Position numbers and translations under genes: made by a program. From NCBI RefSeq assembly GCF_018866305.1, contig NZ_CP076456.1, positions 3,162,001 through 3,226,000 on the forward strand: a stretch of 64,000 nt of DNA. The letters run 5' to 3'. Position 1 is the first letter of the stretch. Every line of letters begins with the position of its first letter. This stretch comes from Arthrobacter sunyaminii. Lineage in GTDB: Bacteria > Actinomycetota > Actinomycetes > Actinomycetales > Micrococcaceae. The notes beneath the pieces are model-generated. The model searched no databases, was not told where the DNA came from, and saw only the letters and a program-made list of their open reading frames with translations. Shown one piece after another: positions 1 through 9,065 of the stretch.

Positions 1-216
1 GTAAGCAGCCAGCTCGCGGCCGTTAACCAGCCACTTGCCGGTGCCCGGGACAACGCGCACGCGGGCAATTGCCTGCTTGCGGCGGCCAACGGCAGAGCCG
101 GAGACCGTCAGTGCCGGGCGTTCCTTGACAGCAGCCTCGGCTGCATCAGGGGTTTCCGAGGTGTAGCTGGAAAGCTCCTCGGTTGATTCATTCAGCTCTT
201 CAGTGTTCTGAGCCAC
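1..216 (-). CDS. rpsI: 30S ribosomal protein S9 (partial, C-terminus beyond window)
   Basis: Ribosomal protein uS9 of the small-subunit head, whose C-terminal tail reaches the P site. Only 72 codons are inside the window; the rest lies to the left. The GTG start at 216 is chosen because AAGGAG lies 4 nt upstream. Residues 1-43 are an acidic, non-conserved extension ([12 protein letters not shown]). The conserved S9 core begins at [19 protein letters not shown]. It follows rplM by 40 nt and is surely cotranscribed with it, the usual rplM-rpsI pair. Confidence 0.96.
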   Translation of the reverse strand, partial: MAQNTEELNESTEELSSYTSETPDAAEAAVKERPALTVSGSAVGRRKQAIARVRVVPGTGKWLVNGRELAAY

Positions 217-256
217 GATTCTCCTTGAATTAATTCTTTAGTTGGCGGGGCCAGAA

Positions 257-700
257 CTACTGGGCGACCTGGGTGATTTCGAAGGTCTTGGGCTGCTGGG
301 CTCCATGCGGGTGCTCCGCACCGCGGTAGACCTTGAGCTTGCTGATCTGCTGTGCAGCCAGGGAATTCTTGGGCAGCATGCCGCGGATGGCCTTCTCAAC
401 TGCACGTACCGGATTCGACTCCAGCAGTTCTGCGTAGTTGACGGAGGACAGACCGCCCGGGTAACCCGAGTGGCGGTAGGCACGCTTCTGTTCGAGCTTG
501 GCGCCGGTCAGGGCAACCTTCTCAGCGTTGATGATGATGACGAAATCGCCCATATCCATGTGGGGAGCGAAGGTCGGCTTGTGCTTTCCGCGCAGCAGTG
601 TTGCGGTCTGGCTGGCAAGACGGCCTAGGACAACGTCGGTGGCGTCAATGACGTGCCACTGGCGGTTGATGTCGCCGGGCTTCGGGGTGTACGTACGCAC
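257..700 (-). CDS. rplM: 50S ribosomal protein L13
   Basis: Ribosomal protein uL13, an early-assembly protein of the large subunit. It has 147 aa, the normal family length. Recognisable segments are [16 protein letters not shown] near the N-terminus, [10 protein letters not shown], and [18 protein letters not shown] near the C-terminus. The start codon is GTG, with GAAGG 8 nt upstream. It is the first gene of the rplM-rpsI operon and has a leader of about 210 nt after the candidate promoter at 918-946. Confidence 0.98.
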   Translation of the reverse strand: MRTYTPKPGDINRQWHVIDATDVVLGRLASQTATLLRGKHKPTFAPHMDMGDFVIIINAEKVALTGAKLEQKRAYRHSGYPGGLSSVNYAELLESNPVRAVEKAIRGMLPKNSLAAQQISKLKVYRGAEHPHGAQQPKTFEITQVAQ

Positions 701-917
701 GGTGTTTGCCTTCGTTTCTTCTTCTTAGGTGGCGCGGACCATATGGATGCCACATGTTCCGCAGCTTCTCTATGCGTTTACCGGATGGTCAGGTGAGGAC
801 TGATGTAACCAGTGGTCCTGATGTACTCGGCTATTTCCCCGGGGCCAGGTGGCTCTGCAACTGAGCCGCTCCCGTGGGCATAGACCTATCGAGGTAGGAC
901 ACGCACAACGACTATAA

Positions 918-946
918 ACAATAGCCTGCTTCCCGGGCCAGGTCAA
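918..946 (-). promoter_or_regulatory. Candidate promoter of rplM-rpsI
   Basis: On the minus strand TTGACC (941-946) and TATTGT (918-923) are separated by exactly 17 nt, a good sigma70-type arrangement. The -35 overlaps the last bases of truA. The implied transcript starts near 911 and has a leader of about 210 nt before rplM. That leader can form an AGGAC/GTCCT stem among others. No gene was found in the 701-942 interval. Confidence 0.6.
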
Positions 947-1884
947 AAACCGGGGATGGCACGCCTGGCGCGCGTATTCTCCGCCCTCAGCTGCATTTCG
1001 CCCTCCGGCGGATACCGGACCTCTTCCAGGATCAGCGGATGCGGAGGGGCAAGCAGCGACTTGGAATCCCGGACCCGTGCCTGGAGTCTCGTGGCCAGCC
1101 ATTCCGGGGGCCGCTCCCCCGCTCCCACGAGGATGGCGCCCCCCACGAGGGAGCGAACCATGTTGTGGCAGAAGGCATCGGCACGCAGATGCGCTTCCAT
1201 GACGCCGTCGGGCCGCCTGAGGAAGGAGAACTCCTGGAGCTCCCGAACCGTGGTGGCACCGGTGCGCGGCTTGCAGAAAGACAGGAAATCCCGAATGCCC
1301 AGAACTGTATCGGCAGCTGCGTTCATCCGGTGCTCGTCGAGGGAAAAGTCATGCCACAGGGTCACTGCCCTGGTCAGCGGATCGCGGCCGGCTTCACGGT
1401 CTGCGATCCGGTAGCTGTACCGGCGCCAGAGTGCCGAGAACCGCGCGTCGAACCCCTCCGGCGCGAGGGAAGCCGAATGGACCGCAATAGCTCCCTCCAT
1501 GGCGTGGATGGCGCGCTTGGAGGCTTTCGCCTTGCGCAGCGGCATGGTGAGGTCCTTGTTCAGGATGCCGCGCAGACGCCGGATGAGGGCCTCTTCCGGG
1601 GTAAGGGCTGCTCCGCGGGGCAACCCCGCCCATTCGGGGCCGGTGAGGTCGAAATGGACCACCTGCCCGCGGGCATGGACGCCGGAATCCGTGCGTCCGG
1701 CGACGGTTACCCGGACAGTCCTCCTGATCAATACCTCCAGGGCCGCCTCAAGGCTTCCCTGAACCGTTGGCAGGCCGTCCTGGCAGGCCCAGCCGTAGAA
1801 CGGCGCGCCGTCGTAGGACAGGTCCATCCGGACACGAAAAAGCCCGCCGTCCTGGGAAGGTACGGCGGGCCTATCGTTACTCAT
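943..1884 (-). CDS. truA: tRNA pseudouridine synthase A
   Basis: TruA isomerises uridines 38-40 in the anticodon arm of tRNAs to pseudouridine. The 313 aa protein carries the catalytic aspartate (about residue 66) in GRTDSGVHARGQVVHFD, preceded by the family start region VRMDLSYDGAPFYGW. It is somewhat longer than the typical 250-270 aa, because of a short N-terminal extension and an insert around residues 140-170. It begins 37 nt after rplQ, as in many actinobacteria where truA closes the alpha operon. No good ribosome binding site is visible at the ATG, so the exact start is uncertain. Confidence 0.96.
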   Translation of the reverse strand: MSNDRPAVPSQDGGLFRVRMDLSYDGAPFYGWACQDGLPTVQGSLEAALEVLIRRTVRVTVAGRTDSGVHARGQVVHFDLTGPEWAGLPRGAALTPEEALIRRLRGILNKDLTMPLRKAKASKRAIHAMEGAIAVHSASLAPEGFDARFSALWRRYSYRIADREAGRDPLTRAVTLWHDFSLDEHRMNAAADTVLGIRDFLSFCKPRTGATTVRELQEFSFLRRPDGVMEAHLRADAFCHNMVRSLVGGAILVGAGERPPEWLATRLQARVRDSKSLLAPPHPLILEEVRYPPEGEMQLRAENTRARRAIPGF

Positions 1885-1921
1885 GCCCTCAATATTAAGG
1901 GACTGAGTGCTGAAGCGAAAA

Positions 1922-2464
1922 TTACTTCTTCTCTTCGGTTTCCACTGCTTCGTCAGCGGAGTCGGCGGAGTCGGCAGACTCAGCGGAATCTGCGGACTCA
2001 GCGGAGTCGGCCGATTCGGCGGACTCTGCAGATTCAGCGGACTCGACCGGAGCGGAAACAGCAGCAGCGGTTTCAGCTTCAGCCACTACGGCCTGCTTGG
2101 CCGAGAGGGGTTCGAGAACCAGTTCGATGACAGCCATGGGAGCGTTGTCGCCCTTGCGGTTGCCGATCTTGGTGATGCGGGTGTAGCCGCCGTCGCGCTT
2201 CTCGACTGCCGGAGCAATGTCGGTGAAGAGCTCGTGGACAATACCCTTGTCCGAGATCAGGCCCAGGACGCGGCGGCGGGAAGACAGGTCTCCGCGCTTT
2301 GCGAACGTGATCAGACGCTCGGCGTAGGGACGCAGGCGCTTGGCCTTCGTCACCGTGGTGGTGATCTGCTTGTGCTCGAACAGCTGGGCAGCCAGGTTCG
2401 CCAGCATCAGGCGCTGGTGGGCCGGGCTGCCTCCGAGGCGCTTACCCTTGGTGGGTGTAGGCAT
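1922..2464 (-). CDS. rplQ: 50S ribosomal protein L17 with Ser-Ala-Glu/Asp repeat tail
   Basis: Ribosomal protein bL17, lining the polypeptide exit side of the large subunit. It has 180 aa, whereas the conserved core ([20 protein letters not shown] to about residue 122) is the normal 115-125 aa. The remaining ~58 residues are an acidic low-complexity tail in which ESA and DSA triplets are repeated about 14 times before EAVETEEKK. The DNA beneath it is an imperfect 9 bp-type repeat. The ATG has GAGGAGA 6 nt upstream. It lies between rpoA and truA in the alpha operon. Confidence 0.97.
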   Translation of the reverse strand: MPTPTKGKRLGGSPAHQRLMLANLAAQLFEHKQITTTVTKAKRLRPYAERLITFAKRGDLSSRRRVLGLISDKGIVHELFTDIAPAVEKRDGGYTRITKIGNRKGDNAPMAVIELVLEPLSAKQAVVAEAETAAAVSAPVESAESAESAESADSAESADSAESADSADSADEAVETEEKK

Positions 2465-2530
2465 TACATTTTCTCCTCAAACGGTGCCGAACGGAGCTCT
2501 TGTGGCCCGGACGGCAATATTTTGCGTGTG

Positions 2531-3541
2531 TTAGAGCTCGTCGTCCGAGTATTCGGACTCGTCCTCTTCAATAGCTGCGGCACGGGCGGCCAGATCAAAT
2601 CCGGGAGGGGAATCCTTCAGGGACAGACCGAGCTCGACCAGCTTTGCCTTTACCTCATCAATGGACTTTGCACCGAAGTTGCGAATGTCCATCAGGTCAG
2701 CCTCGGAGCGGGCAACGAGTTCACCCACAGTGTGGATGCCTTCACGCTTGAGGCAGTTGTAGGAACGCACCGTGAGCTCAAGGTCTTCGATCGGCAGGGC
2801 CATGTCGGCTGCCAGGGCGGCATCCGTGGGGCTCGGACCGATTTCAATACCTTCAGCAGCACTGTTCAGTTCACGGGCCAGGCCGAACAGTTCAACCAGG
2901 GTGGTGCCGGCAGAGGCGACGGCGTCGCGCGGTGCAATGGCATCCTTGGTCTCAACGTCAACGATCAGGCGATCGAAGTCGGTGCGCTGTTCAACACGGG
3001 TGGCCTCCACGCGGAAGGTCACCTTCAGGACCGGCGAGTAGATGGAGTCAACCGGAATGCGGCCGATCTCCTGGTCACCGGACTTGTTCTGGCTGGCGGA
3101 AACATAGCCGCGTCCGCGTTCGATGGTCAGTTCGAGCTCGAACTTACCCTTCGAATTCAGGGTGGCAATGTGCAGATCCGGGTTGTGGAACTCCACGCCG
3201 GCCGGCGGAGCGATGTCCGCAGCCGTTACGACGCCGGGGCCCTGCTTGCGCAGGTAGGCGACAACGGGCTCGTCGTGCTCGGAGGAGACCGACAGGTTCT
3301 TGACGTTCAGGATGATCTCAGTGACATCTTCCTTCACGCCCGGAACCGTGGTGAACTCGTGCAGCACGCCGTCGATCCGAATGCTGGTTACTGCAGCACC
3401 GGGGATCGAGGACAGGAGCGTACGGCGGAGGGAGTTGCCGAGGGTGTAGCCGAAACCGGGTTCCAGCGGTTCGATGATGAACCGTGAACGGTTGTCCGCT
3501 ACGACTTCTTCAGTGAGGGTGGGGCGCTGTGCAATGAGCAC
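2531..3541 (-). CDS. rpoA: DNA-directed RNA polymerase alpha subunit
   Basis: Alpha subunit of RNA polymerase, which dimerises to nucleate the enzyme and contacts upstream promoter DNA and activators. It has 336 aa from the GTG at 3541. An in-frame ATG two codons earlier (3547) is less likely: AGGA lies 7 nt before the GTG but only 1 nt before the ATG. The N-terminal domain shows [20 protein letters not shown] and the C-terminal domain shows [20 protein letters not shown]. An acidic tail ([12 protein letters not shown]) ends the protein. rpsD, which often lies between rpsK and rpoA in actinobacteria, is absent here. Confidence 0.98.
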   Translation of the reverse strand: MLIAQRPTLTEEVVADNRSRFIIEPLEPGFGYTLGNSLRRTLLSSIPGAAVTSIRIDGVLHEFTTVPGVKEDVTEIILNVKNLSVSSEHDEPVVAYLRKQGPGVVTAADIAPPAGVEFHNPDLHIATLNSKGKFELELTIERGRGYVSASQNKSGDQEIGRIPVDSIYSPVLKVTFRVEATRVEQRTDFDRLIVDVETKDAIAPRDAVASAGTTLVELFGLARELNSAAEGIEIGPSPTDAALAADMALPIEDLELTVRSYNCLKREGIHTVGELVARSEADLMDIRNFGAKSIDEVKAKLVELGLSLKDSPPGFDLAARAAAIEEDESEYSDDEL

Positions 3542-3727
3542 TTGCATTTCCTTTCAGCGAGCGTCCGCTATATGACGCAACACAAATGGTGGAAACGACG
3601 ACGACGGGTCTTCCGCGGGCGTCTTGGACGGCTGGCAGCCACGTGCCCGGAGCCGGAGGCGTCCGATGGGCGGCCCGCCCCGAAGGGTGGACCGCCCGCC
3701 GGATATTACCGGTACCGCAAGTGCTGC

Positions 3728-4129
3728 TTAGACGCGGCGGCGCTTCGGGGGACGGCAGCCGTTGTGCGCGCTCGGGGTGACATCCGAAATGGAGCCAACT
3801 TCCAGGCCGGTGGCCTGGAGCGAACGGATAGCGGTTTCGCGGCCGGATCCCGGACCCTTGACGAAGACGTCGACCTTGCGGACGCCGTGCTCCTGGGCGC
3901 GCTTTGCAGCGGCTTCAGCAGCCATCTGCGCAGCGAACGGGGTGGACTTGCGAGAGCCCTTGAAGCCAACCTCACCGGCGGAAGCCCATGAGATAACAGC
4001 ACCGGACGGGTCCGTGATGGACACGATGGTGTTGTTGAACGTGCTCTTGATATGCGCCTGGCCCAGCGCGATATTCTTCTTATCCTTGCGACGCGGTTTG
4101 CGGACCGCTCCACGAGTCTTGGGGGGCAT
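3728..4129 (-). CDS. rpsK: 30S ribosomal protein S11
   Basis: Ribosomal protein uS11 of the small-subunit platform, near the E site. At 133 aa it has normal length, with the conserved [19 protein letters not shown] region, [20 protein letters not shown], and the C-terminal [15 protein letters not shown]. The ATG is preceded by TAGGAGA. It lies 67 nt downstream of rpsM and 186 nt upstream of rpoA in the alpha operon. Confidence 0.98.
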   Translation of the reverse strand: MPPKTRGAVRKPRRKDKKNIALGQAHIKSTFNNTIVSITDPSGAVISWASAGEVGFKGSRKSTPFAAQMAAEAAAKRAQEHGVRKVDVFVKGPGSGRETAIRSLQATGLEVGSISDVTPSAHNGCRPPKRRRV

Positions 4130-4196
4130 TGCTTCTCCTACAAAGAGTTTGGTTTAGGTGGCCCGCTAAAGGGGCCGTGGCCTCACACCGCTAGGT

Positions 4197-4574
4197 TTAG
4201 CGGGCGGCCTTCTTCTTACCGGCAACCGTACGCTTCGGGCCCTTGCGGGTACGAGCGTTGGTCTTCGTGCGCTGGCCGTGAACGGGCATGCCACGACGGT
4301 GGCGGATACCCTGGTAGCTGCCGATTTCCACCTTGCGGCGGATGTCAGCGGCTACCTCGCGGCGGAGGTCACCCTCAACCTTGAAGTTGCCCTCGATGTA
4401 GTCACGCAGCTGAACAAGTTCAGCGTCCGTGAGGTCCTTGACGCGAGTATCCGGGCTGATGCCGGTCTCTGCCAGGGTCTGGTCTGCACGGGTCTTGCCC
4501 ACGCCGTAGATATAGGTAAGCGCAATCACTACCCGCTTTTCGCGGGGAATGTCAACGCCAGCGAGACGTGCCAT
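4197..4574 (-). CDS. rpsM: 30S ribosomal protein S13
   Basis: Ribosomal protein uS13 of the small-subunit head, which forms intersubunit bridges and contacts P-site tRNA through its basic tail. It has 125 aa. It begins [20 protein letters not shown] and contains the conserved [20 protein letters not shown] followed by a lysine-rich end. The start has GAGGAGA 9 nt upstream. It lies between rpmJ and rpsK. Confidence 0.98.
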   Translation of the reverse strand: MARLAGVDIPREKRVVIALTYIYGVGKTRADQTLAETGISPDTRVKDLTDAELVQLRDYIEGNFKVEGDLRREVAADIRRKVEIGSYQGIRHRRGMPVHGQRTKTNARTRKGPKRTVAGKKKAAR

Positions 4575-4732
4575 ATCGGCGGTTCTCCTCTTGTTTCACC
4601 GGAGGTCTGAAGCAGTGCGTCCCTGTTGCCAGGTCCCCGGCCTCCGTGCCGGGGGTATGCGTTACGCGTATCAACGCTGCACTGCCATATTCAAATTACT
4701 ACTACGCGTGGGCCGTCCCTGAAAGCAGGAAA

Positions 4733-4846
4733 TTAGCCCTGGCGCTGCTTGTGGCGCGGGTTCTCGCAGATCACCATGACTCGACCGTTACGGCGAATCA
4801 CCTTGCACTTATCGCAGATCTGCTTGACGCTCGGCTGGACCTTCAT
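4733..4846 (-). CDS. rpmJ: 50S ribosomal protein L36, zinc-binding type
   Basis: Ribosomal protein bL36, the smallest large-subunit protein. It has 37 aa, begins [20 protein letters not shown] and ends NPRHKQRQG. The C11-x2-C14-x12-C27-x4-H32 pattern is the complete zinc ribbon, so this is the zinc-dependent (C+) form that zinc-responsive regulators often pair with a zinc-free paralogue elsewhere. It lies 84 nt after infA and 158 nt before rpsM. Confidence 0.97.
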   Translation of the reverse strand: MKVQPSVKQICDKCKVIRRNGRVMVICENPRHKQRQG

Positions 4847-4930
4847 GGTTATCCTTTGCGTGGTTGCAGGGTTGGGCCGCTGGCGGCAGGCGTTCCAACT
4901 GTCCGGAACGCCGGCTGTTTGCGGCGGTTT

Positions 4931-5152
4931 TTACTTGTAGCGGTAGACGATACGGCCCCGGGTGAGGTCGTACGGGCTAAGTTCCACCACAACGCGGTCT
5001 CCGGGGAGGATGCGAATGTAGTGTTGACGCATCTTTCCCGAGATGTGTGCGAGCACAATGTGACCGTTGGCCAGCTCAACGCGGAACATCGCGTTGGGCA
5101 GGGCTTCGTTGACCGAGCCCTCAATCTCAATGACGCCGTCTTTCTTGGCCAT
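4931..5152 (-). CDS. infA: Translation initiation factor IF-1
   Basis: IF-1 is a single OB-fold protein that occupies the A site during 30S initiation. It has 73 aa, exactly the family length, with [40 protein letters not shown] and the end RIVYRYK. GGAGG stands only 2 nt before the ATG, an unusually tight spacing. It is the first gene of the infA-rpmJ-rpsM-rpsK-rpoA-rplQ-truA transcription unit. Confidence 0.98.
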   Translation of the reverse strand: MAKKDGVIEIEGSVNEALPNAMFRVELANGHIVLAHISGKMRQHYIRILPGDRVVVELSPYDLTRGRIVYRYK

Positions 5153-5324
5153 ATCCTCCGCTAACGTCTGTGTCCATGCGCATACGCGCAGGACGGTTTA
5201 TGTCTTTGGTTCTCCCGGATGCTTCCTGCCCCCGCCAACTGAGGCGAAGTCCGCACTGCCGGCCGCTTGAACAGCGGCCCGCGTGCTTGGAAAAGGGCAC
5301 GAATATAGAGACAACCAACAGATA

Positions 5325-5354
5325 ACTCTACTCGACAAGGGGGATTAAGTTAAA
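5325..5354 (-). promoter_or_regulatory. Candidate promoter of the infA/alpha operon
   Basis: On the minus strand TAGAGT (5325-5330) is preceded by TTAACT (5348-5353, 17 nt spacer) or, one base further, TTTAAC (18 nt spacer). It lies between the map hairpin and infA and predicts a leader of about 165 nt. Nothing coding was recognised in 5153-5407. Confidence 0.5.
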
Positions 5355-5373
5355 TCCCACCCCGCCTGCCGCC

Positions 5374-5399
5374 CCCGGTCCCCGCGAACGGGGACCGGG
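5374..5399 (-). terminator. GC hairpin after map (terminator-like)
   Basis: A perfect 11 bp inverted repeat (5374-5384 / 5389-5399) encloses a tetraloop that reads TTCG on the transcribed minus strand. It starts 8 nt past the map stop codon. No T-run follows, so it is either a weak or factor-assisted terminator, or an RNA 3'-end stabiliser. Confidence 0.55.
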
Positions 5400-5407
5400 T
5401 GCAGCAA

Positions 5408-6238
5408 TCATTCTTCGGGAATCGGCACCGGCGTCACGCCCAGCGGAGCCAGCTTTGCGGCTCCACCATCGGGGGAGGTCAGGACCCAGATTCCCTTTTC
5501 ATGAACCGCCACCGAGTGTTCCCACTGCGAGGCGCGGGATTTGTCGGTGGTAACCACCGTCCAGTCGTCCTCCAGTGTGACGGTCTCAATCTTGCCGCGG
5601 ACCAGCATCGGCTCGATGGCCAGGCACAGTCCGGGCCGGAGCTTGGGACCGTTGTGCGAGGTCCGGTAGTTGAGCACATCCGGCGCCTGGTGCATCTCGG
5701 TACCGATGCCGTGACCCACATAGTCCTCCAGGATTCCGAGCGGCTTGCCCGGAACCGAAGAAACGTAGTCATCGATGGCCGCTCCGATGTCGCCGACAAA
5801 CCGGCCCTTGGCTGCGGCAGCGATGCCGTGCCACATGGCCTGCTCCGTGACGTCGGACAGCCGCTGGTCCTCGGGATCCGCGGCGCCCACAATGACGGTG
5901 CGCGCCGAGTCCGAGTGCCAGCCGTTAACCACGGCTCCCCCGTCGATCGACAGGATGTCCCCGTCTGTGAGGACCCGCTCCCCCGGAATGCCGTGAACCA
6001 CTTCCTCGTTCACCGACACGCAGACCGTTGCCGGGTAGCCGTGATAGCCAAGGAAGTTCGAGGTTGCCCCCGCGTCCTTGAGCACCACGGCAAACGCAGC
6101 GTCGATGTCCGCTGTGGTTGCACCAACCACCGCGGCCTCTACGGCGGCGTCAAGCGCCCGGATCAGCACGAGGCCGGCCTCACGCATGATGCGCATCTGC
6201 GCGTTGGTTTTGTATTGGATTCGAGGCTGGCCGAACAT
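5408..6238 (-). CDS. map: Methionine aminopeptidase, type I
   Basis: Cytosolic metalloprotease that removes the initiator methionine from nascent proteins. The 276 aa pita-bread enzyme has all metal-ligand motifs: the first Asp in SIDGGAVVNGWHSDSART and the second in the same segment, the His in GHGIGTEMHQAPDVLNY, the Glu in AIEPML and the Glu in QWEHSVAVHEKG. It begins 15 nt after adk, in the secY-adk-map order usual for actinobacteria. The ATG has only a weak purine tract upstream. Confidence 0.97.
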   Translation of the reverse strand: MFGQPRIQYKTNAQMRIMREAGLVLIRALDAAVEAAVVGATTADIDAAFAVVLKDAGATSNFLGYHGYPATVCVSVNEEVVHGIPGERVLTDGDILSIDGGAVVNGWHSDSARTVIVGAADPEDQRLSDVTEQAMWHGIAAAAKGRFVGDIGAAIDDYVSSVPGKPLGILEDYVGHGIGTEMHQAPDVLNYRTSHNGPKLRPGLCLAIEPMLVRGKIETVTLEDDWTVVTTDKSRASQWEHSVAVHEKGIWVLTSPDGGAAKLAPLGVTPVPIPEE

Positions 6239-6253
6239 ATCTCTTCTAACTCT

Positions 6254-6826
6254 CTAGCAAATATCTTTGAGGGCTTCCATGACGCGCTCGGTGACATCGT
6301 CAATGCCGCCCAGTCCGTCAACGCGGGCCACGATGCCGCGCTTGTCGTAGCTGGCGACGACGTCAGCGGTCTGGGCCTTGTACAGGTCCAGACGGTGCCG
6401 GATGACGTCCTCGTTGTCGTCGGCGCGGCCTTCAAGTTCTGCCCGCTTGAGCAGACGCTGAACGAGTTCCTCGTCGTCGGCCGTCAGCTGCAGGACGACG
6501 TCGAGCTTCTGGCCCTTCCCGGCCAGGATGTCGTCCAGCTCTTCAACCTGCGCAGCAGTGCGGGGGTAGCCGTCCAGGAGGAACCCGTCTTTCACGTCGT
6601 CTTCCTGCAGCCGCGCCCGGACCATTTCGTTGGTGACGGAATCCGGCACAAAGTTTCCGGCGTCGATGTACTTCTTGGCCTCGATGCCAAGGGGTGTTTC
6701 ATTCTTGACGTTGGCGCGGAAGATGTCGCCGGTGGAGATTGCAGTGACCCCAAGCCGCTCCGAGATCCGGGCCGCCTGTGTGCCTTTGCCGGCGCCGGGA
6801 GGTCCGATAATGAGCATTCTTGTCAT
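6254..6826 (-). CDS. adk: Adenylate kinase, short form
   Basis: Catalyses ATP + AMP to 2 ADP and keeps adenylates balanced in the cytosol. At 190 aa it is the short actinobacterial form without the zinc-binding LID insertion. The P-loop GPPGAGKGT is at residues 8-16, followed by the AMP-binding DGYPRT and the short-lid region GRADDNEDVIRHRL. Its ATG overlaps the secY stop by 4 nt (ATGA), with GAAGGG 8 nt upstream inside secY, indicating translational coupling. Confidence 0.97.
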   Translation of the reverse strand: MTRMLIIGPPGAGKGTQAARISERLGVTAISTGDIFRANVKNETPLGIEAKKYIDAGNFVPDSVTNEMVRARLQEDDVKDGFLLDGYPRTAAQVEELDDILAGKGQKLDVVLQLTADDEELVQRLLKRAELEGRADDNEDVIRHRLDLYKAQTADVVASYDKRGIVARVDGLGGIDDVTERVMEALKDIC

Positions 6827-8133
6827 CGCAATAACCCTTCGTAGTGACGCTGCTGGAGCTGCGCGTCAATTTGTTTGACTGTTTCGAGTCCCACACCAAC
6901 CATGATGAGGATCGAGGTTCCGCCGAACGGGAAGTTCGCGTTAGCTCCGACCAGCACCAGAGCAATCAGCGGAATGAGGGCAACAAAACCCAAGTAGAGG
7001 GCGCCGGGCAGGGTGATGCGGGACAGCACGTACTGCAGGTATTCGGCGGTGGGGCGGCCGGCCCGGATGCCGGGAATGAAGCCGCCGTATTTCTTCATGT
7101 TTTCCGAGACTTCCTCCGGGTTGAAGGTGATCGACACGTAGAAGTAGGTGAAGAACACGATCAGCAGGAAGTAGACGGCCATGTAGAACGGATGGTCGCC
7201 GCTGGTGAGGTAATTGTTGATCCAGATGACCCACTCCGGCGGTGCGCCGTTGGCAGGGGTGTTGAACTGGGCAATCAGCGACGGCAGATACAGCATGGAG
7301 GACGCGAAGATCACCGGGATGACGCCGGCCATGTTGACCTTGATGGGAATGTAGGTGTTCGTGCCCCCGACGGTGCGGCGGCCCACCATGCGCTTGGCGT
7401 ACTGCACCGGAATGCGGCGCTGGGACTGCTCGACAAAGATGACGAGGGCAACCACCAGGACGCCGATGGCGAGAACGGCAAGGAAGACGGTCCAGCCCTG
7501 CGCACTGAGGATGGCGCCGAGCGAGCTCGGGAAGCCTGCGGCGATCGAGGTGAAGATCAGGAGGGACATGCCGTTGCCGACGCCCTTTTCGGTGACCAGT
7601 TCACCCATCCACATGATGAGGCCGGTGCCGGCTGTCAGCGTGATGATGAGCAGCAGGATGGTGATGATGTTGTCATCCGGGATGATCGGCACGGAGCAGG
7701 CGTTGTTGAACAGCGCTCCTGTGCGGGCCAGGGAGACAACGGTGGTGGCGTTAAGCAGGCCAAGGGCGATGGTCAGGTAACGCGTGTACTGCGTCAGCTT
7801 GGACTGTCCCTGGGCCCCTTCCTCGTAGAGGGCCTGGAAGTGGGGAATCACGACGCGCAGCAGCTGAACGATGATGCTGGCGGTGATGTACGGCATGATG
7901 CCCAGGGCAAAGATGGAGACCTGCAGCAGGGCGCCGCCGCTAAAGAGGTTAACGAATTCGTAGAGGCCACCTGAAGTGGCACCCAGAGCCAAGCACTGCT
8001 GCACATTGCCGTAGTCAACACCCGGGGCCGGGATAAAAGCACCCATGCGGAAGATAGTGATGATTCCCAGCGTAAACAACAGCTTGCGTCGCAGGTCTGG
8101 CGTCCGGAAAGCCCGGCCAATAGCGCTAAGCAA
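6823..8133 (-). CDS. secY: Protein translocase subunit SecY
   Basis: Channel subunit of the Sec translocon in the cytoplasmic membrane. The TTG at 8133 is chosen, giving 436 aa, because AGGAGG stands 4 nt before it and the protein then begins LLSAIGRAFRTPDLRRKLLF like other SecY proteins. A longer frame from 8187 lacks this support. About ten membrane segments are visible. Landmarks include FRMGAFIPAPGVDY, IMPYITASIIVQLL (first helices) and the cytosolic loop KYGGFIPGIRAGRPT. It heads the secY-adk-map unit. Confidence 0.97.
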   Translation of the reverse strand: MLSAIGRAFRTPDLRRKLLFTLGIITIFRMGAFIPAPGVDYGNVQQCLALGATSGGLYEFVNLFSGGALLQVSIFALGIMPYITASIIVQLLRVVIPHFQALYEEGAQGQSKLTQYTRYLTIALGLLNATTVVSLARTGALFNNACSVPIIPDDNIITILLLIITLTAGTGLIMWMGELVTEKGVGNGMSLLIFTSIAAGFPSSLGAILSAQGWTVFLAVLAIGVLVVALVIFVEQSQRRIPVQYAKRMVGRRTVGGTNTYIPIKVNMAGVIPVIFASSMLYLPSLIAQFNTPANGAPPEWVIWINNYLTSGDHPFYMAVYFLLIVFFTYFYVSITFNPEEVSENMKKYGGFIPGIRAGRPTAEYLQYVLSRITLPGALYLGFVALIPLIALVLVGANANFPFGGTSILIMVGVGLETVKQIDAQLQQRHYEGLLR

Positions 8134-8193
8134 GCGTCCTCCTGAATGAGATCTGAAGTAGGTGAAGTCCAAATGGACTGGTAACAAAAACAG

Positions 8194-8223
8194 AGTCTAT
8201 CCGCTCATGCCCCGTAGAACGTT
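8194..8223 (-). promoter_or_regulatory. Candidate promoter of secY-adk-map
   Basis: TAGACT (8194-8199, minus strand) lies about 60 nt before the secY TTG. The position of the -35 at 18 nt spacing is AACGTT, a poor match, so the call rests mainly on the -10, which recurs before other operons here. Confidence 0.4.
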
Positions 8224-8251
8224 AACGGGGCCCGCGGCGTAGTAGTGCCTT

Positions 8252-8292
8252 AAACAAAACTAAACCCCCGGCGGGCCGCAGGGCGGCCCGCC
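8252..8292 (-). terminator. Intrinsic terminator after rplO
   Basis: A 10 bp GC-only stem (8270-8279 / 8283-8292) with a 3 nt loop is followed on the minus strand by GGGGGTTTAGTTTTGTTT. Flanking AAACT/AGTTT bases can extend the stem. It lies about 95 nt past the rplO stop and separates the spc operon from secY, which is joined to it in many bacteria. Confidence 0.8.
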
Positions 8293-8386
8293 AAGAGTTT
8301 AGTCGTAGTCCTGCTTGCCGTGCAGACGACTGCCGGGGGCCGGTCTCCCGGCCGCCCGAAGTCATTGCACGAATCAGACACAGTGC

Positions 8387-8851
8387 TTAGAGCGCCGTGG
8401 TCGATCCGCCTGCAGCGGCAATCTTCTCAGCCGCACTGGCGGAGAAGGCATCTGCCGTGACATTCACCTTGACGGTGATGTCGCCGGAGCCCAGGACTTT
8501 GACGGGCTGGTTCTTGCGAACGGCGCCCTTGGCCACCAGATCGGCAACGGTGACGTCGCCGCCTTCGGGGAACAGCTCCGAGATCTTGTCCAGGTTTACT
8601 ACCTGGAACTCGACCCGGAACGGGTTCTTGAAGCCGCGCAGCTTCGGCAGGCGCATATGCAGCGGCAGCTGCCCGCCAGCGAAACCGGCCTTGACCTGGT
8701 AACGGGCCTTGGTGCCCTTCATACCGCGGCCTGCGGTCTTACCCTTGGAACCTTCACCGCGGCCAACACGGGTCTTGGCCGTCTTGGCACCGGGTGCCGG
8801 ACGCAGGTGGTGAACCTTGAGCGCGTGCTCGTTGTTGTTTTCTTCGGCCAT
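8387..8851 (-). CDS. rplO: 50S ribosomal protein L15
   Basis: Ribosomal protein uL15, which helps late assembly of the large subunit. It has 154 aa from the ATG at 8851; GGAGGCG at the end of rpmD is its binding site, so an in-frame upstream start at 8869 was rejected. The conserved segment [20 protein letters not shown] and the glycine-rich [17 protein letters not shown] mark the family. It is the last gene of the spc operon here, because secY follows only after a terminator. Confidence 0.97.
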   Translation of the reverse strand: MAEENNNEHALKVHHLRPAPGAKTAKTRVGRGEGSKGKTAGRGMKGTKARYQVKAGFAGGQLPLHMRLPKLRGFKNPFRVEFQVVNLDKISELFPEGGDVTVADLVAKGAVRKNQPVKVLGSGDITVKVNVTADAFSASAAEKIAAAGGSTTAL

Positions 8852-8852
8852 G

Positions 8853-9065
8853 TTAATTCGCCTCCTCAACCTTCACGAGGTGCGGAACCGTGTTGATCAT
8901 GCCAACGGTCACGGCGTCTGCAGTACGAACGGTGGTAGCACCGATGTGCCGCAGGCCCAATGAGCGCAGCGTGTCCTTCTGATTCTGCTTACCACCGATG
9001 GTGGACTTAATCTGAGTAATCTTCAGTGTTGCCGTGCTGACGGCAACGTTCTTCGGAGTAGTCAT
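8853..9065 (-). CDS. rpmD: 50S ribosomal protein L30
   Basis: Ribosomal protein uL30 of the large subunit. It has 70 aa, slightly longer than the usual 58-62. The conserved region is [20 protein letters not shown] and [15 protein letters not shown]. The start shares one base with the rpsE stop (TGATG) and rplO starts 1 nt beyond its stop, so translation of the three is tightly coupled. Confidence 0.97.
   Translation of the reverse strand: MTTPKNVAVSTATLKITQIKSTIGGKQNQKDTLRSLGLRHIGATTVRTADAVTVGMINTVPHLVKVEEAN

Noticed and set aside
1907..3487. 526-codon plus-strand frame opposite rplQ and rpoA
   Set aside because: Antisense shadow of two certain genes. Its glycine-rich start is the complement of the L17 repeat tail.
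8134..8187. Extended SecY start at 8187
   Set aside because: The extra 18 residues are not SecY-like, whereas the TTG at 8133 has an ideal AGGAGG and gives the family N-terminus.
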